Shown: positions 19,881 to 27,907 of the stretch, piece after piece
Layout: each line of letters begins with the position of its first letter
Numbering within the stretch: position 1 is the first letter of the stretch
IMG/VR virus record: IMGVR_UViG_3300041955_000301
Location: 1 to 27,959 of that record
Length of the DNA stretch: 27,959 bases
Source of the DNA: a virus
Reading direction: 5' to 3' (one strand)
Notes under the pieces: model-generated
What the model was told of the DNA's origin: nothing
The model's database searches: none
The model's input: only the letters and a program-made list of their open reading frames with translations
Position numbers and translations under genes: made by a program

Positions 19881-21296
19881 ATGGCGCTGGCGCGCGATTG
19901 GATCAATACGCTGTGGCCGGCGTCTTTTATGGGCATGCCGTTTTTCTTCGAGCACGACGATTCCGAAGGCGGCCGCGACGCCGAAGTGCATGAATATTTC
20001 GGCGCCGAAAGCTGGGACGTCGAAGACACCGGCATCAAGGCGCGGAAATTCTCCGGGCTCGGCTATGTGGCGAGCGACGTCGCCGATCAGCAAGCGGTGG
20101 CGCTCGAGCAGATTTTCGAGACCAAAGGCCCCGGCACGCTGGTCGTGCCAATCATGGGCCCGATCAGCGTTCATTGCGAAGACTTCAAGCGCACCAGCGA
20201 CAAAGACAAGCTCGGCTTCATAACGTTCCATCTGAAGTTCGTCGCCGCCGGGCCGGTGACGCCGGCGGCGCCGTTCGTTTCGGTGCCGCAGCTCGGCCAG
20301 ACGGTCTTCGAACAGGCCGCCGCGCTGTGGCAGACCGGCGCGGGAATGTTTCCCGACGCGCTGGTGCTCAACAATCCGGCCGATTACATCGTCGCGGCCG
20401 CGGTTGACGAAGTCGCCAACGTGGTCGCGGCGATCGAGACGGTGCGGACCGTCAATCCGGTCGATGCCGATACCTCGGCGGCGGTCGCCGCCGCCGATGT
20501 CGCGATCGTCACCGCCGCGCCGGTGCTGATCGCCTACGGTAATCCGGCGGCGCCGGTCTTGGCGACAACGCCGGCATCTTCGCTGACCGGTTCGACTAAT
20601 CCGGAGGTCGCCGCTACGGCCTTGGCCATCGTCACGCTGCTTGACCAGGCGCCGGCGATTCCGCCTTCGCTCACGGATCCAAGCGCCATCCTCGCGGCGA
20701 CAATCGGCGCCACGATCTCACAGCTCGCCGACGGGCTCCAAGGCAATCCCGACGCCGGCGCCGGCGCGATGCTGTCTCTCTATCAGACGCTCGGCATCGT
20801 GCCGACACCGCTTGCGGCCGGCGCGTCGCCGAATGCCGTTGCGGCCGCGGCGAATGCCGCCGCCATCCTGGCGCTGGCGCGGATCGCCGCGCTCGCCGCC
20901 TGGGGCGAAGCACTCGAGCGGCAAACTTATCAAAGCCGGGCCGATGCGGTGGTTGCGCGCGCGCTGTTCGCCGAAATAGTCGGCGACGAGCTCGGCAGCT
21001 GGATCGGCGCCGCCGGTTTTCCGGTCTATGTCGCACTGCAGGATCTGCAGGGCGCCGTAGTGCAATACCTGACGCAGCTGATGGCCAATCTGGCGCCGGT
21101 GGTGACGATCAGCTCGCCGCAATCGATGCCGGCCTTGTGGTGGGCGTGGCGGCTTTATCAGGACCCGATCCGCGCAGTCGACCTGGTGCTGCGCAACAAC
21201 GTCGTGCATCCATCGTTCATGCCACTGTCGTTCGAGGCGCTGGCGCCGGGCTATGCGGCGCCGCCGAACATGCCGGTCAATTGGCCGAGCTCTTAA
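19881..21296 (+). CDS. DNA circularisation / tail baseplate protein (Mu gpN family), 471 aa
   Basis: Mu gpN-type proteins form the ring between the tube and baseplate hub; the Pfam name 'DNA circularisation' is historical. The N-terminal domain is plain: WINTLWPASFMGMPFFFEHD followed by GRDAEVHEYFGAESWDVEDT and LGFITFHLKFVAAG. The middle third is alanine/valine-rich and low in charge, with a long helical part; the C-terminus has LVLRNNVVHPSFMPLSFEAL, characteristic of the family. ATG 19881 starts 3 bp after the tape measure stop. Confidence 0.92.
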   Translation: MALARDWINTLWPASFMGMPFFFEHDDSEGGRDAEVHEYFGAESWDVEDTGIKARKFSGLGYVASDVADQQAVALEQIFETKGPGTLVVPIMGPISVHCEDFKRTSDKDKLGFITFHLKFVAAGPVTPAAPFVSVPQLGQTVFEQAAALWQTGAGMFPDALVLNNPADYIVAAAVDEVANVVAAIETVRTVNPVDADTSAAVAAADVAIVTAAPVLIAYGNPAAPVLATTPASSLTGSTNPEVAATALAIVTLLDQAPAIPPSLTDPSAILAATIGATISQLADGLQGNPDAGAGAMLSLYQTLGIVPTPLAAGASPNAVAAAANAAAILALARIAALAAWGEALERQTYQSRADAVVARALFAEIVGDELGSWIGAAGFPVYVALQDLQGAVVQYLTQLMANLAPVVTISSPQSMPALWWAWRLYQDPIRAVDLVLRNNVVHPSFMPLSFEALAPGYAAPPNMPVNWPSS

Positions 21297-21314
21297 TGCG
21301 CCGGAGCGAGCTCA

Positions 21315-22499
21315 ATGGCCGAAGTTATAACCGTGCTGGCGAACGGCCAGCCGTTCACGGGCACATTCAAGAACTTCGAGGTCGACGCGGGCTATCATCA
21401 CGCGGCGCACAGTTTCTCCTTCGAGGTCGCCCCTTCGTCGCAGCGCTTGAAAATATTCGCTCCCGGCACACCGCTGCAGATCCAATTCAACAATGACGTC
21501 GCTTTCGCCGGCTATGTCGACCGGCTACAACCGACCTTCAAGAAATTGACCGTCAGCGGCCGGTCGAAGTCGCAGGATTTCATCGACTGCGGCGCCATCG
21601 ATCCCGGCGGTACCGGCAACTTCCAGAATCAGTCGCCGCTGGCGATCGCGCAGGCGCTGGCGCAGCCGTTCGGTGTCACGGTCGCGACCGATCAGCAGCT
21701 CGACCAGGTCGACAGCTACCAGCTCGTGCCCGGCGAGTCCGGATTTGCGGCCTGCGAAAAGCTGATGCGCGCGCAGGGGCTGACGCTCAGCGGCCAGTTC
21801 GACGGTTCGATCAAGATCACCAAGCCGGGCAGCAAGCGCCACACCGGCGGTCTTTATCAGGGCCAGGCGCCGCTCAAGGATTTGGAAGGCGATCTGAACT
21901 GGGCGCATCGGCATTCGCCGATCATCGTGCGCGGGCAATCCGCCTCGGGCACCGACGCCGCCGCGCTGCAGGTCGAAGCGACCGCGCAGGACGCCTCGGT
22001 TTGGGGCGGCGGCGCCGCGCCGGTGCAGAGCGCGCCGTCATCGTCGGCGCCGGGTTTTACGACCGGCCGTTACCGGCCGCTGGTGCACGTCGAGGATTCC
22101 GACATCGACAGCGAAACGGCGCAATCGCTAGCCGACGCGCACAGCCAGCGCGAGGCCGGCGAGGCGCTGAAAGCGCATGCAGTGACTTACGGCTTCCGCG
22201 ATTCCGGCGGCACGCTGTGGACGCCAGGCTGGCTCGTCTGGGTCGAGAGCGAGCGGATCGGCCTCTGCCAGGCACTGCTGATCAAGAAGATCAAGTTCAC
22301 GCAGAACCGCGGCCGCGGTCACACCGGCGGCAAGCATGCCTCGACCGGCGGTTCGACCGCGCATCTCGAGCTGGTCGATCCGCGCGCCTATGGCGGCACC
22401 GCGGCAAAAGGCTCTAGCCCGCCCGGCAGCGCGGCGTCGAGCATCTGGAATGTCGGTGCGCCGCCGGTGCCGTTCGCGCCTGGCTCGGTGCCGGGATGA
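21315..22499 (+). CDS. baseplate hub protein (Mu gp44/gpP family), 394 aa
   Basis: Forms the trimeric hub that closes the tube and carries the spike. Evidence: N-terminal FKNFEVDAGYHHAAHSFSFE, the VSGRSKSQDFIDCGAIDPGG block (near residue 80), SGFAACEKLMRAQGLTLSG, and DIDSETAQSLADAHSQREAG in the last third, all typical of gp27-fold Mu gp44 proteins. The C-terminal 60 residues are Gly/Ser/Pro-rich and probably flexible. ATG 21315 has GGAG 8 bp upstream; the stop overlaps the spike gene ATG. Confidence 0.92.
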   Translation: MAEVITVLANGQPFTGTFKNFEVDAGYHHAAHSFSFEVAPSSQRLKIFAPGTPLQIQFNNDVAFAGYVDRLQPTFKKLTVSGRSKSQDFIDCGAIDPGGTGNFQNQSPLAIAQALAQPFGVTVATDQQLDQVDSYQLVPGESGFAACEKLMRAQGLTLSGQFDGSIKITKPGSKRHTGGLYQGQAPLKDLEGDLNWAHRHSPIIVRGQSASGTDAAALQVEATAQDASVWGGGAAPVQSAPSSSAPGFTTGRYRPLVHVEDSDIDSETAQSLADAHSQREAGEALKAHAVTYGFRDSGGTLWTPGWLVWVESERIGLCQALLIKKIKFTQNRGRGHTGGKHASTGGSTAHLELVDPRAYGGTAAKGSSPPGSAASSIWNVGAPPVPFAPGSVPG

Positions 22500-22957
22500 A
22501 GGGCTCCTCTTATCTGTCCGACCGCGACGCGCTGCGCACGATGCTGCGGCGCGCCGCGCTGCGATCGGTCAACGACCAAGGAAGCCAGCAGCTCGTCAGT
22601 TTGTCGGGCCTCGCCAGCGACAAGCCGGTCAATGTCCCGACGGTCGCGCTCTTCGGCTTTAGTTCCAATCCGCCGGCTGGTGGCGTCGGCCTCATCATCT
22701 GTCCCGGCGGCCGTTCCGACCGGGCAATGTTTTTCGGCGGTGAATTAGCGAAATTTCGGCCGAAAAATCAGCCAGTCGGGGGAGTCACCATCTACGACGC
22801 CTTCGGCCAGGCGATCAGCTTCGTGCAGAATAATATTCGCATCGTCGGCACCGGCGCAGTCACCATCACCGCGCCGAGCGGATGCACCATCAACGGCAAC
22901 GTCACGGTGCAAGGCAACCTCGCTGCGAGCGGCGTTATCAGCGCCGCCGGGGCCTGA
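22496..22957 (+). CDS. baseplate spike (Mu gp45 family), 153 aa
   Basis: The central spike that pierces the outer membrane. N-terminal helix (DRDALRTMLRRAALRSVNDQ), an OB-fold with VALFGFSSNPPAGGVGLIIC and FFGGELAKFRPKN, then VTIYDAFGQAISFVQNNIRI leading into a short beta-helix (ITAPSGCTINGNVTVQGNLA). In Mu gp45 and P2 gpV the apex carries an iron site made by HxH motifs; no HxH occurs here and the chain ends SGVISAAGA. ATG 22496 overlaps the previous TGA. Confidence 0.87.
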   Translation: MKGSSYLSDRDALRTMLRRAALRSVNDQGSQQLVSLSGLASDKPVNVPTVALFGFSSNPPAGGVGLIICPGGRSDRAMFFGGELAKFRPKNQPVGGVTIYDAFGQAISFVQNNIRIVGTGAVTITAPSGCTINGNVTVQGNLAASGVISAAGA

Positions 22958-22966
22958 GAGGCCGCG

Positions 22967-23791
22967 ATGACGGAGATATCGCAGATCCCGTTCACGCTGG
23001 GCAGCGGTCTTTCCGGCTCCGGCGGTGCACTCACGCTCGATCCTTCGTTCCTCCGAAGCTATCTAGCCGGTCTACAGCTATCGAACGATAGTACGTCGCC
23101 AAACACGGTGCTCGACATCTCAGCCGGCGTCTGTGTGGACAGCACCAATGCCTATTTCATCAAGCTCGGTGCCTTCACAAAGAGCACGGCTGGCGCATGG
23201 GCTTCTGGGTCTGGCAGTAATGGTATGGGCACTGGGCTCACCGTCGCTGCCGATACTTGGTATCACATCTTTGCTATCCTCAAGGGCGGCGCGTACGACA
23301 TCTATTTTGATACTTCCGTCACGGCGGCCAACGCGCCGGCCGGAACGGTGGCATTCCGGCGGATCGGATCGATTGCCACGGACGGCAACGCGCACATTGT
23401 CCTATTCTCACAGAACGGCGACGAGTTCTTATGGTCAACGCCGTACTCCAACTATGACGGGACGCCGTCGTCCTCACCCATTTCTTTCGTCGTGAGCGTT
23501 CCAACGGGTGTCGAAGTATGTGCGCGATTTAGGGCGTTCATTACCAGCACCAGTGAGGCCACTGGCGTCATCTTTTACTCCCCAGATCAGGCGCCGATGA
23601 CATTTTTTACACCTGCCGGTAATTCGAGTTTGGTCACAAACATTCAGTCCGGCGCTATGCAGGTTTCTGGTGATTTCACAGTAAGGACCAACACCTCACA
23701 ACAGATTACGCTTGCCTCCTTTGAGACTGCCTATCCCAATCTCGCCCTTGCGACATACGGCTGGATCGACCGGCGCGGACGGGACAACTGA
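22967..23791 (+). CDS. unrecognised phage structural protein between spike and gp46, 274 aa
   Basis: GAGAGG stands 6 bp before ATG 22967. The product is rich in Ser, Thr, Gly and Ala with few charges and alternating strand-like segments (TWYHIFAILKGGAYDIYFDT; SPISFVVSVPTGVEVCARF), suggesting an all-beta protein. An early block, LSNDSTSPNTVLDISAGVCV then STNAYFIKLG, resembles N-terminal parts of some phage fibre or receptor-binding proteins. Its DNA is visibly less GC-rich, with more A/T at third positions than its neighbours, consistent with separate acquisition. Mu has no gene at this place. Candidates are a spike-tip, fibre or host-range protein; not determined. Confidence 0.6.
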   Translation: MTEISQIPFTLGSGLSGSGGALTLDPSFLRSYLAGLQLSNDSTSPNTVLDISAGVCVDSTNAYFIKLGAFTKSTAGAWASGSGSNGMGTGLTVAADTWYHIFAILKGGAYDIYFDTSVTAANAPAGTVAFRRIGSIATDGNAHIVLFSQNGDEFLWSTPYSNYDGTPSSSPISFVVSVPTGVEVCARFRAFITSTSEATGVIFYSPDQAPMTFFTPAGNSSLVTNIQSGAMQVSGDFTVRTNTSQQITLASFETAYPNLALATYGWIDRRGRDN

Positions 23792-23809
23792 CAAGGAACA
23801 AAGCGGGCC

Positions 23810-24355
23810 ATGGAAATCCTCATTCGGGCGAACGAGGCCTGTCAGCCCGATCCGTTCCTGTTGTGGGATTCGACCTGGAACCAGGCCGCCGCGCTAGCCG
23901 ATTGGGCGCTCGCCGGCAATGCGCCGCTGAATTCCGGCGGGCTTTCCGCCAATGCCGCGCTGGCGACCGCAGTGATGCTGACGCTGTTCAGCGACGCCGC
24001 CATGCCGCCGGCGCATCCGCTGGCGCAATATGTCCGCGACGGCGACCCGCGCGGTTGGTGGGGCGATGGCATTGACGTGCGCACCGATCTCGGCGAAGGG
24101 CCGCTCGGCTCGCTGTTGTGGGTGCTCTGGAACATGCCGCTGAACTTGGCGGCGCAATGGGCGGCTCCTCTTGCGGAGCAGGCGCTCGCGCCGCTGCAGA
24201 CACAGGGCGCGGTGGTCGAGATCGATTGCTCGGCCGAGATCACGAGTCTCGACGGGCTGGCACTCTCCGTCAATCTCTTCGGCGAGAAGGGCGCGCTCGT
24301 CTACAGCGGCAAGTTCAACCTGGTGTGGCAGCAGGTAGTGGCGGCCGCGGCCTGA
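23810..24355 (+). CDS. baseplate wedge protein (Mu gp46 family), 181 aa
   Basis: Links hub and wedge in the Mu-type baseplate (gp25-like role). The family motif WWGDGIDVRTDLGEGPLGSL (residues 80-99) is unmistakable, preceded by LATAVMLTLFSDAAMPP and followed by LLWVLWNMPLN. The C-terminal half ends in strand-like segments (LALSVNLFGEKGALVYSGKF). ATG 23810 is preceded by an AAGGAAC site. Confidence 0.92.
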   Translation: MEILIRANEACQPDPFLLWDSTWNQAAALADWALAGNAPLNSGGLSANAALATAVMLTLFSDAAMPPAHPLAQYVRDGDPRGWWGDGIDVRTDLGEGPLGSLLWVLWNMPLNLAAQWAAPLAEQALAPLQTQGAVVEIDCSAEITSLDGLALSVNLFGEKGALVYSGKFNLVWQQVVAAAA

Positions 24356-24376
24356 AAATAGTCCCGCGAGCCATAA

Positions 24377-25744
24377 ATGTTTCCAATCCCGTCGCTCTAT
24401 CAACTGGTGACGCGGGCGCGCAACGCGATCCGCGCCAATCTCCCGGGCACCGACGCCTGGCTGTGGCCGAACAACGTCAACCCGACCGCCAAGTTGATCG
24501 GCGGCATGACGTCGGAATTGTTCGGCTTTGCCGACGATATCCAGCGGCAGAAATTTGCGCTCACCGCCGACGGCCCGGACCTCGACCTGCATGGCGCCGA
24601 GATCAATCTCTCGCGCTTTCAGCCGACGCCGTCGGCCGGCAATATCTCGATCGTCGTCGCCGATTCCTACGACATCGCCTACGGCGCCGTCTTCCAGCGC
24701 AGCGACGGCGTGCAGTTCATCGCCACGGCCGCCTTGTCGATCGCCGGCTCGGGCACGATTACCGTGCCGGCGCAATCGGTCGGCACCGGATCAAACACGG
24801 TCACTCAGGCGGGCACATCGCTTTCGATCTCATCGGGCAGCACCGACGTGAACGGCGATGCCGCCGCGGTGGCGACGGTCGCGACCGGCGGCATGACCGG
24901 GGGCACCGACGTCGAGCAGGACGGCGCCACCTTCAATCCGCCGCCGGGCACGTTCCGCTACCGCATCCTGTTCAAGAAGAGAAATCCGCCGCAAGGAGGC
25001 GCGGCGTCCGACTATGTGATCTGGGCGCAGCAGGCCAACGGCAACGTCACCCGCGTGTTCGTCGAGCCGCTGTGGGCCGGCATCGGCACCGTGCGCGTAC
25101 TGCCGATGATGGATAATCTCTACGCCAACGGCATCCCGCAATCCGGGGACATCGCCGGGATCACCGCCTTCATACAAACCGTCCAGCCGTCCGGCGCGAC
25201 CGTCACCGTCGTGGAGCCGACGCCGGTCGCCGTCAATGTCATCATCACCGGACTGACGCCGTCCAATCCGGCGACACAGGCCGCGGTGACCGCCGAGCTG
25301 CAGGCGGCATTCCTTCGGCTCTCGCAGGTCGCCGGCATCGCCACGCCGAACGCGTCGATGCCCTATCTCGCGACTCCCTTCACCTTCCTGCAGCAATGGC
25401 TGCAGCAGGCCGTCGACAACGCGCCGGGCGTCACCAGCGGCACCGTGATCGTGGTGGCTGGCCTGATTACGGCGGCCGGCACGATCTCGACCTCGAGTGC
25501 GACGATCACGATGCCGAACGTCTCGGGCTATCCCTGGGTCGTGCCCGGCATGAACGTCTTTGACGTCACCGCGAACAAGCAGATCGGCACCGTGCTGACA
25601 TATGTCGGCACCACGCTGACCTTGACCGCCAATGCCGCGAATGCCGGCTCCGGCTCGACCGACTCCTTGGCGTTCTCGGCTTCGCCCGGCAACATCTCTT
25701 TGACCGCGGGACAGATCGCCGTGCTCGGCACGGTCACGTTCTGA
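24377..25744 (+). CDS. baseplate J-like protein (Mu gp47 family) with a C-terminal domain insertion, 455 aa
   Basis: A main wedge protein that surrounds the hub. N-terminus IPSLYQLVTRARNAIRANLP, then LADGPDLD-type motif TADGPDLDLHGAEINLSRFQ, GGTDVEQDGATF, and the core YRILFKKRNPPQGGAASDYV and RVFVEPLWAGIGTVRVLPMM are all typical. The usual family ending, GNISLTAGQIAVLGTVTF, is preceded by an extra segment of about 75 residues (about 362-437) with repeated Thr/Val/Gly strands (VPGMNVFDVTANKQIGTVLT, then ANAGSGSTDSLAFSA) that looks like an inserted Ig-like or beta-sandwich module. ATG 24377 has only a weak ribosome site. Confidence 0.94.
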   Translation: MFPIPSLYQLVTRARNAIRANLPGTDAWLWPNNVNPTAKLIGGMTSELFGFADDIQRQKFALTADGPDLDLHGAEINLSRFQPTPSAGNISIVVADSYDIAYGAVFQRSDGVQFIATAALSIAGSGTITVPAQSVGTGSNTVTQAGTSLSISSGSTDVNGDAAAVATVATGGMTGGTDVEQDGATFNPPPGTFRYRILFKKRNPPQGGAASDYVIWAQQANGNVTRVFVEPLWAGIGTVRVLPMMDNLYANGIPQSGDIAGITAFIQTVQPSGATVTVVEPTPVAVNVIITGLTPSNPATQAAVTAELQAAFLRLSQVAGIATPNASMPYLATPFTFLQQWLQQAVDNAPGVTSGTVIVVAGLITAAGTISTSSATITMPNVSGYPWVVPGMNVFDVTANKQIGTVLTYVGTTLTLTANAANAGSGSTDSLAFSASPGNISLTAGQIAVLGTVTF

Positions 25745-25765
25745 GTTAGTGCCGGAGCGGAGCAG

Positions 25766-26551
25766 ATGACCTCTTGCCCGTCCTCGGCACGGCCGCCATT
25801 CACCTGCCCGACGCTCGAGCAGAGCATCATGGCCACCGCCGCGCTGCTGCCGCGCGGCAAAGCATGGCCGGCGAACGATGGCGGCGGCACCATCGCCAAT
25901 TTCCTGGCGTGGCTCGTGTCGCTCAGCAATCGCATTCCGGCGCCGGGCGACTGGCCGCCGGGCTACGTGCAGGCCGGCTTCATCGCCGCGCTCGGCACCG
26001 TGCGCAACTGGATCGAGGGCCAGTTCTGCGCGCTCAAGCAGGAATTTTTCTGCACCTCCGCGACCACGACTCTCGATCTTTGGAACGCCGAATACGGATT
26101 GCCCGACAACTGCGATCCGTATCCGAACCTGTGCGCCAAGGTCGGCTATTTCGGCTCGCCGCATTGCGCCTCGTGGAGCGCCTTAGCCGCGTCGCTCGGC
26201 TGGTTGATCGCTTGTTCGGATCTTGGCGGCGGCACTCAGGCCGGTTGCTGCTATGCCGGCAATGCTCTCGCCAATCCGGGCACGCAGACGACCATCGTCA
26301 CCATCACCGTGTTTCTCGATTCCAGCGGCGCCTATGGAATACCCATGTCGACGCCCTCGCGCGCCGGCGTCTTTCTCGCCGGGCAACAGCAACAATGTCA
26401 GCCCAATATCACGTCGCTTGAGTGCGCCTTTCAACGCATTCTGCCGGCGCATGTGACGGTTAATTACATCACCGACAACTCTTCCGCCTTTGTCGCCCTG
26501 GTCGCTCGCGGCACGGCCAAAGCATCCGGCCGGGCCGGCATCAGCATCTAG
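25766..26551 (+). CDS. baseplate/tail protein (Mu gp48, DUF2313 family), 261 aa
   Basis: Connects the wedge to the tail fibres. The motif AALLPRGKAWPANDGG near residue 27 and the block TATTTLDLW-type SATTTLDLWNAEYGLPDNCD identify the family, as does CAFQRILPAHVTVNYI near the end. It has 12 cysteines in 261 residues, several in clusters (NCDPYPNLC; AGCCYAG), which is unusual for a cytoplasmically assembled protein. ATG 25766 follows a GGAGCGGAG ribosome site. Its place after gp47 and before the fibre is the Mu order. Confidence 0.88.
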   Translation: MTSCPSSARPPFTCPTLEQSIMATAALLPRGKAWPANDGGGTIANFLAWLVSLSNRIPAPGDWPPGYVQAGFIAALGTVRNWIEGQFCALKQEFFCTSATTTLDLWNAEYGLPDNCDPYPNLCAKVGYFGSPHCASWSALAASLGWLIACSDLGGGTQAGCCYAGNALANPGTQTTIVTITVFLDSSGAYGIPMSTPSRAGVFLAGQQQQCQPNITSLECAFQRILPAHVTVNYITDNSSAFVALVARGTAKASGRAGISI

Positions 26552-26587
26552 CTGACTTTTTCCTTCCCCACATCGCGGTAGCACTCC

Positions 26588-27907
26588 ATGACCGATCTTC
26601 TCGGCCCGGCCAATGCTGCAAACTCGGTCACCGTCATGCCCGCGGACTCGCGGGTGTTCGGTACGAGCGACACCTTTTTTCAGGATTGCACGTCGCCGAC
26701 TTCCAACAACGGGACGGCCTACGGCGCTGCTTTCTTTAACGCGCTCCTCGCGCAGGTCCGCGCCGTCATCCGCGGCATGGGGATCACGCAGGACAACACC
26801 AATGCGAGCATGTTGCTGCAGGCGATCCAGGCGGTCTCCCCGCCTTACGCCGCGGATACCGGCGCGCAGAACGCGCTGATCGTCAACGTCAATCAGCCGG
26901 GCTTCACGCTCGGTGCCGGCTCCATCATCCGCACCAAGGTCGCTTACACCATCACCGGCCCGGCGACGATCCAGGTCTATAACGGCGCCAGCAATCTCGG
27001 CACCTTCAATCTGACGCGCTCCGATGCCAGCGCCCTCAATCCTTATGACCTGGTCGCGGGTCAGATGGCGGCGCTGACTTATGATGGCACCGAATTCCAG
27101 ATCCCGCGCGGCGACGCCGGAGGCACCGGCGATGTGAAATGGAAGCTCACTGGCACGACGCTCACCGGCTGGGTGCCGCTCAACGGCTTGACCATCGGCA
27201 GCGCCTCCTCGGCGGCGACCGGCCGCGCCAACGCCGACTGCCAGCAGCTCTACTATCTGCTCTGGAACAATTTCTCCAACACGCTTTGCCCGGTCACCGG
27301 CGGCCGCGGCGGCTCGGCCTCAGCGGACTGGACGGCGAATAAGCCGATCCAGCTGCCCGACGCGCAATGCAAGACGCTCCTTGGCGTCGACGGCATGGGC
27401 GGAGCCGCGACGACGGGCCGCTTGAGCGGCGTTCCCGTCACCGCCGGCGCCGCGGCCACGCTCGGCTCGACGCTCGGCGAGGCGCTGCACGCGCTGGCAA
27501 CCGGCGAGCTCGCTTCGCACAATCACGGCGTCACCGACCCGGGCCACAGTCATTCGGTCAACGATCCGGGCCACAACCACTCGGTCAACGATCCGGGCCA
27601 CAACCACTCGGTCAACGATCCGGGGCACGCGCACACCTTCAACATTTATGTGAACTCTACGGTTGCTGGTGACAACGCAGAAAGCTGCAACCAAGCCGGT
27701 GTCCAATTCAGTGGGGCACCCACTCACGCATCTACCACCGGCATCAGCAACAATTCGTCCGGCACCGGCATCAGCAACAATGCATCGGGCACCGGCGTGA
27801 GCAACAATGCCGCGGACACCGGCATTTCGACCCAGGCTGCCGGCTCCGGCACGGGGCACAACAACACTCAGCTTTCGCTCACCGCGGTCCTGTTCGCGCG
27901 GCTCTGA
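26588..27907 (+). CDS. tail fibre / collar protein with HxH repeats, 439 aa
   Basis: Likely receptor-binding fibre. The N-terminus (residues 1-80, with FFNALLAQVRAVIRGMGITQ) is an attachment domain; GVDGMGGAATTGRL at about residue 259 resembles the collar-domain G-x-D-x-M pattern. GELASHNHGV leads into four 9-residue repeats DPGHxHSVN (residues 317-352), then a less GC-rich segment, then three to four 9-residue TGISNN-x-x-G repeats, ending in LSLTAVLFARL, the usual closing strand of this protein class. HxH repeats in trimeric fibres such as T4 gp37 bind iron along the axis, so metal binding is likely by analogy. ATG 26588 has a poor ribosome site. Confidence 0.87.
   Translation: MTDLLGPANAANSVTVMPADSRVFGTSDTFFQDCTSPTSNNGTAYGAAFFNALLAQVRAVIRGMGITQDNTNASMLLQAIQAVSPPYAADTGAQNALIVNVNQPGFTLGAGSIIRTKVAYTITGPATIQVYNGASNLGTFNLTRSDASALNPYDLVAGQMAALTYDGTEFQIPRGDAGGTGDVKWKLTGTTLTGWVPLNGLTIGSASSAATGRANADCQQLYYLLWNNFSNTLCPVTGGRGGSASADWTANKPIQLPDAQCKTLLGVDGMGGAATTGRLSGVPVTAGAAATLGSTLGEALHALATGELASHNHGVTDPGHSHSVNDPGHNHSVNDPGHNHSVNDPGHAHTFNIYVNSTVAGDNAESCNQAGVQFSGAPTHASTTGISNNSSGTGISNNASGTGVSNNAADTGISTQAAGSGTGHNNTQLSLTAVLFARL
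27536..27643 (+). repeat. 27-bp tandem repeats encoding DPGHxHSVN
   Basis: Four in-frame 27-bp units (27536, 27563, 27590, 27617). The second and third are identical; the outer two differ at a few bases. Each encodes D-P-G-H-x-H plus three residues. A half-unit (HNHGVT) precedes them. Confidence 0.93.
27737..27826 (+). repeat. 27-bp tandem repeats encoding TGISNNxxG
   Basis: Units begin at 27737, 27764, 27791 and a degenerate one at 27818. They share the 27-bp (9-residue) period of the first repeat set but have unrelated sequence. Conserved core T-G-I/V-S-N-N. Confidence 0.88.

Noticed and set aside
24830-26164. 444-residue minus-strand open frame
   Set aside because: Antisense to gp47 and gp48; arginine- and glycine-rich with no motif.
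27536-27826. Tandem repeats considered as a CRISPR array
   Set aside because: Repeats are contiguous, in frame, without unique spacers, and encode a plausible fibre rod.
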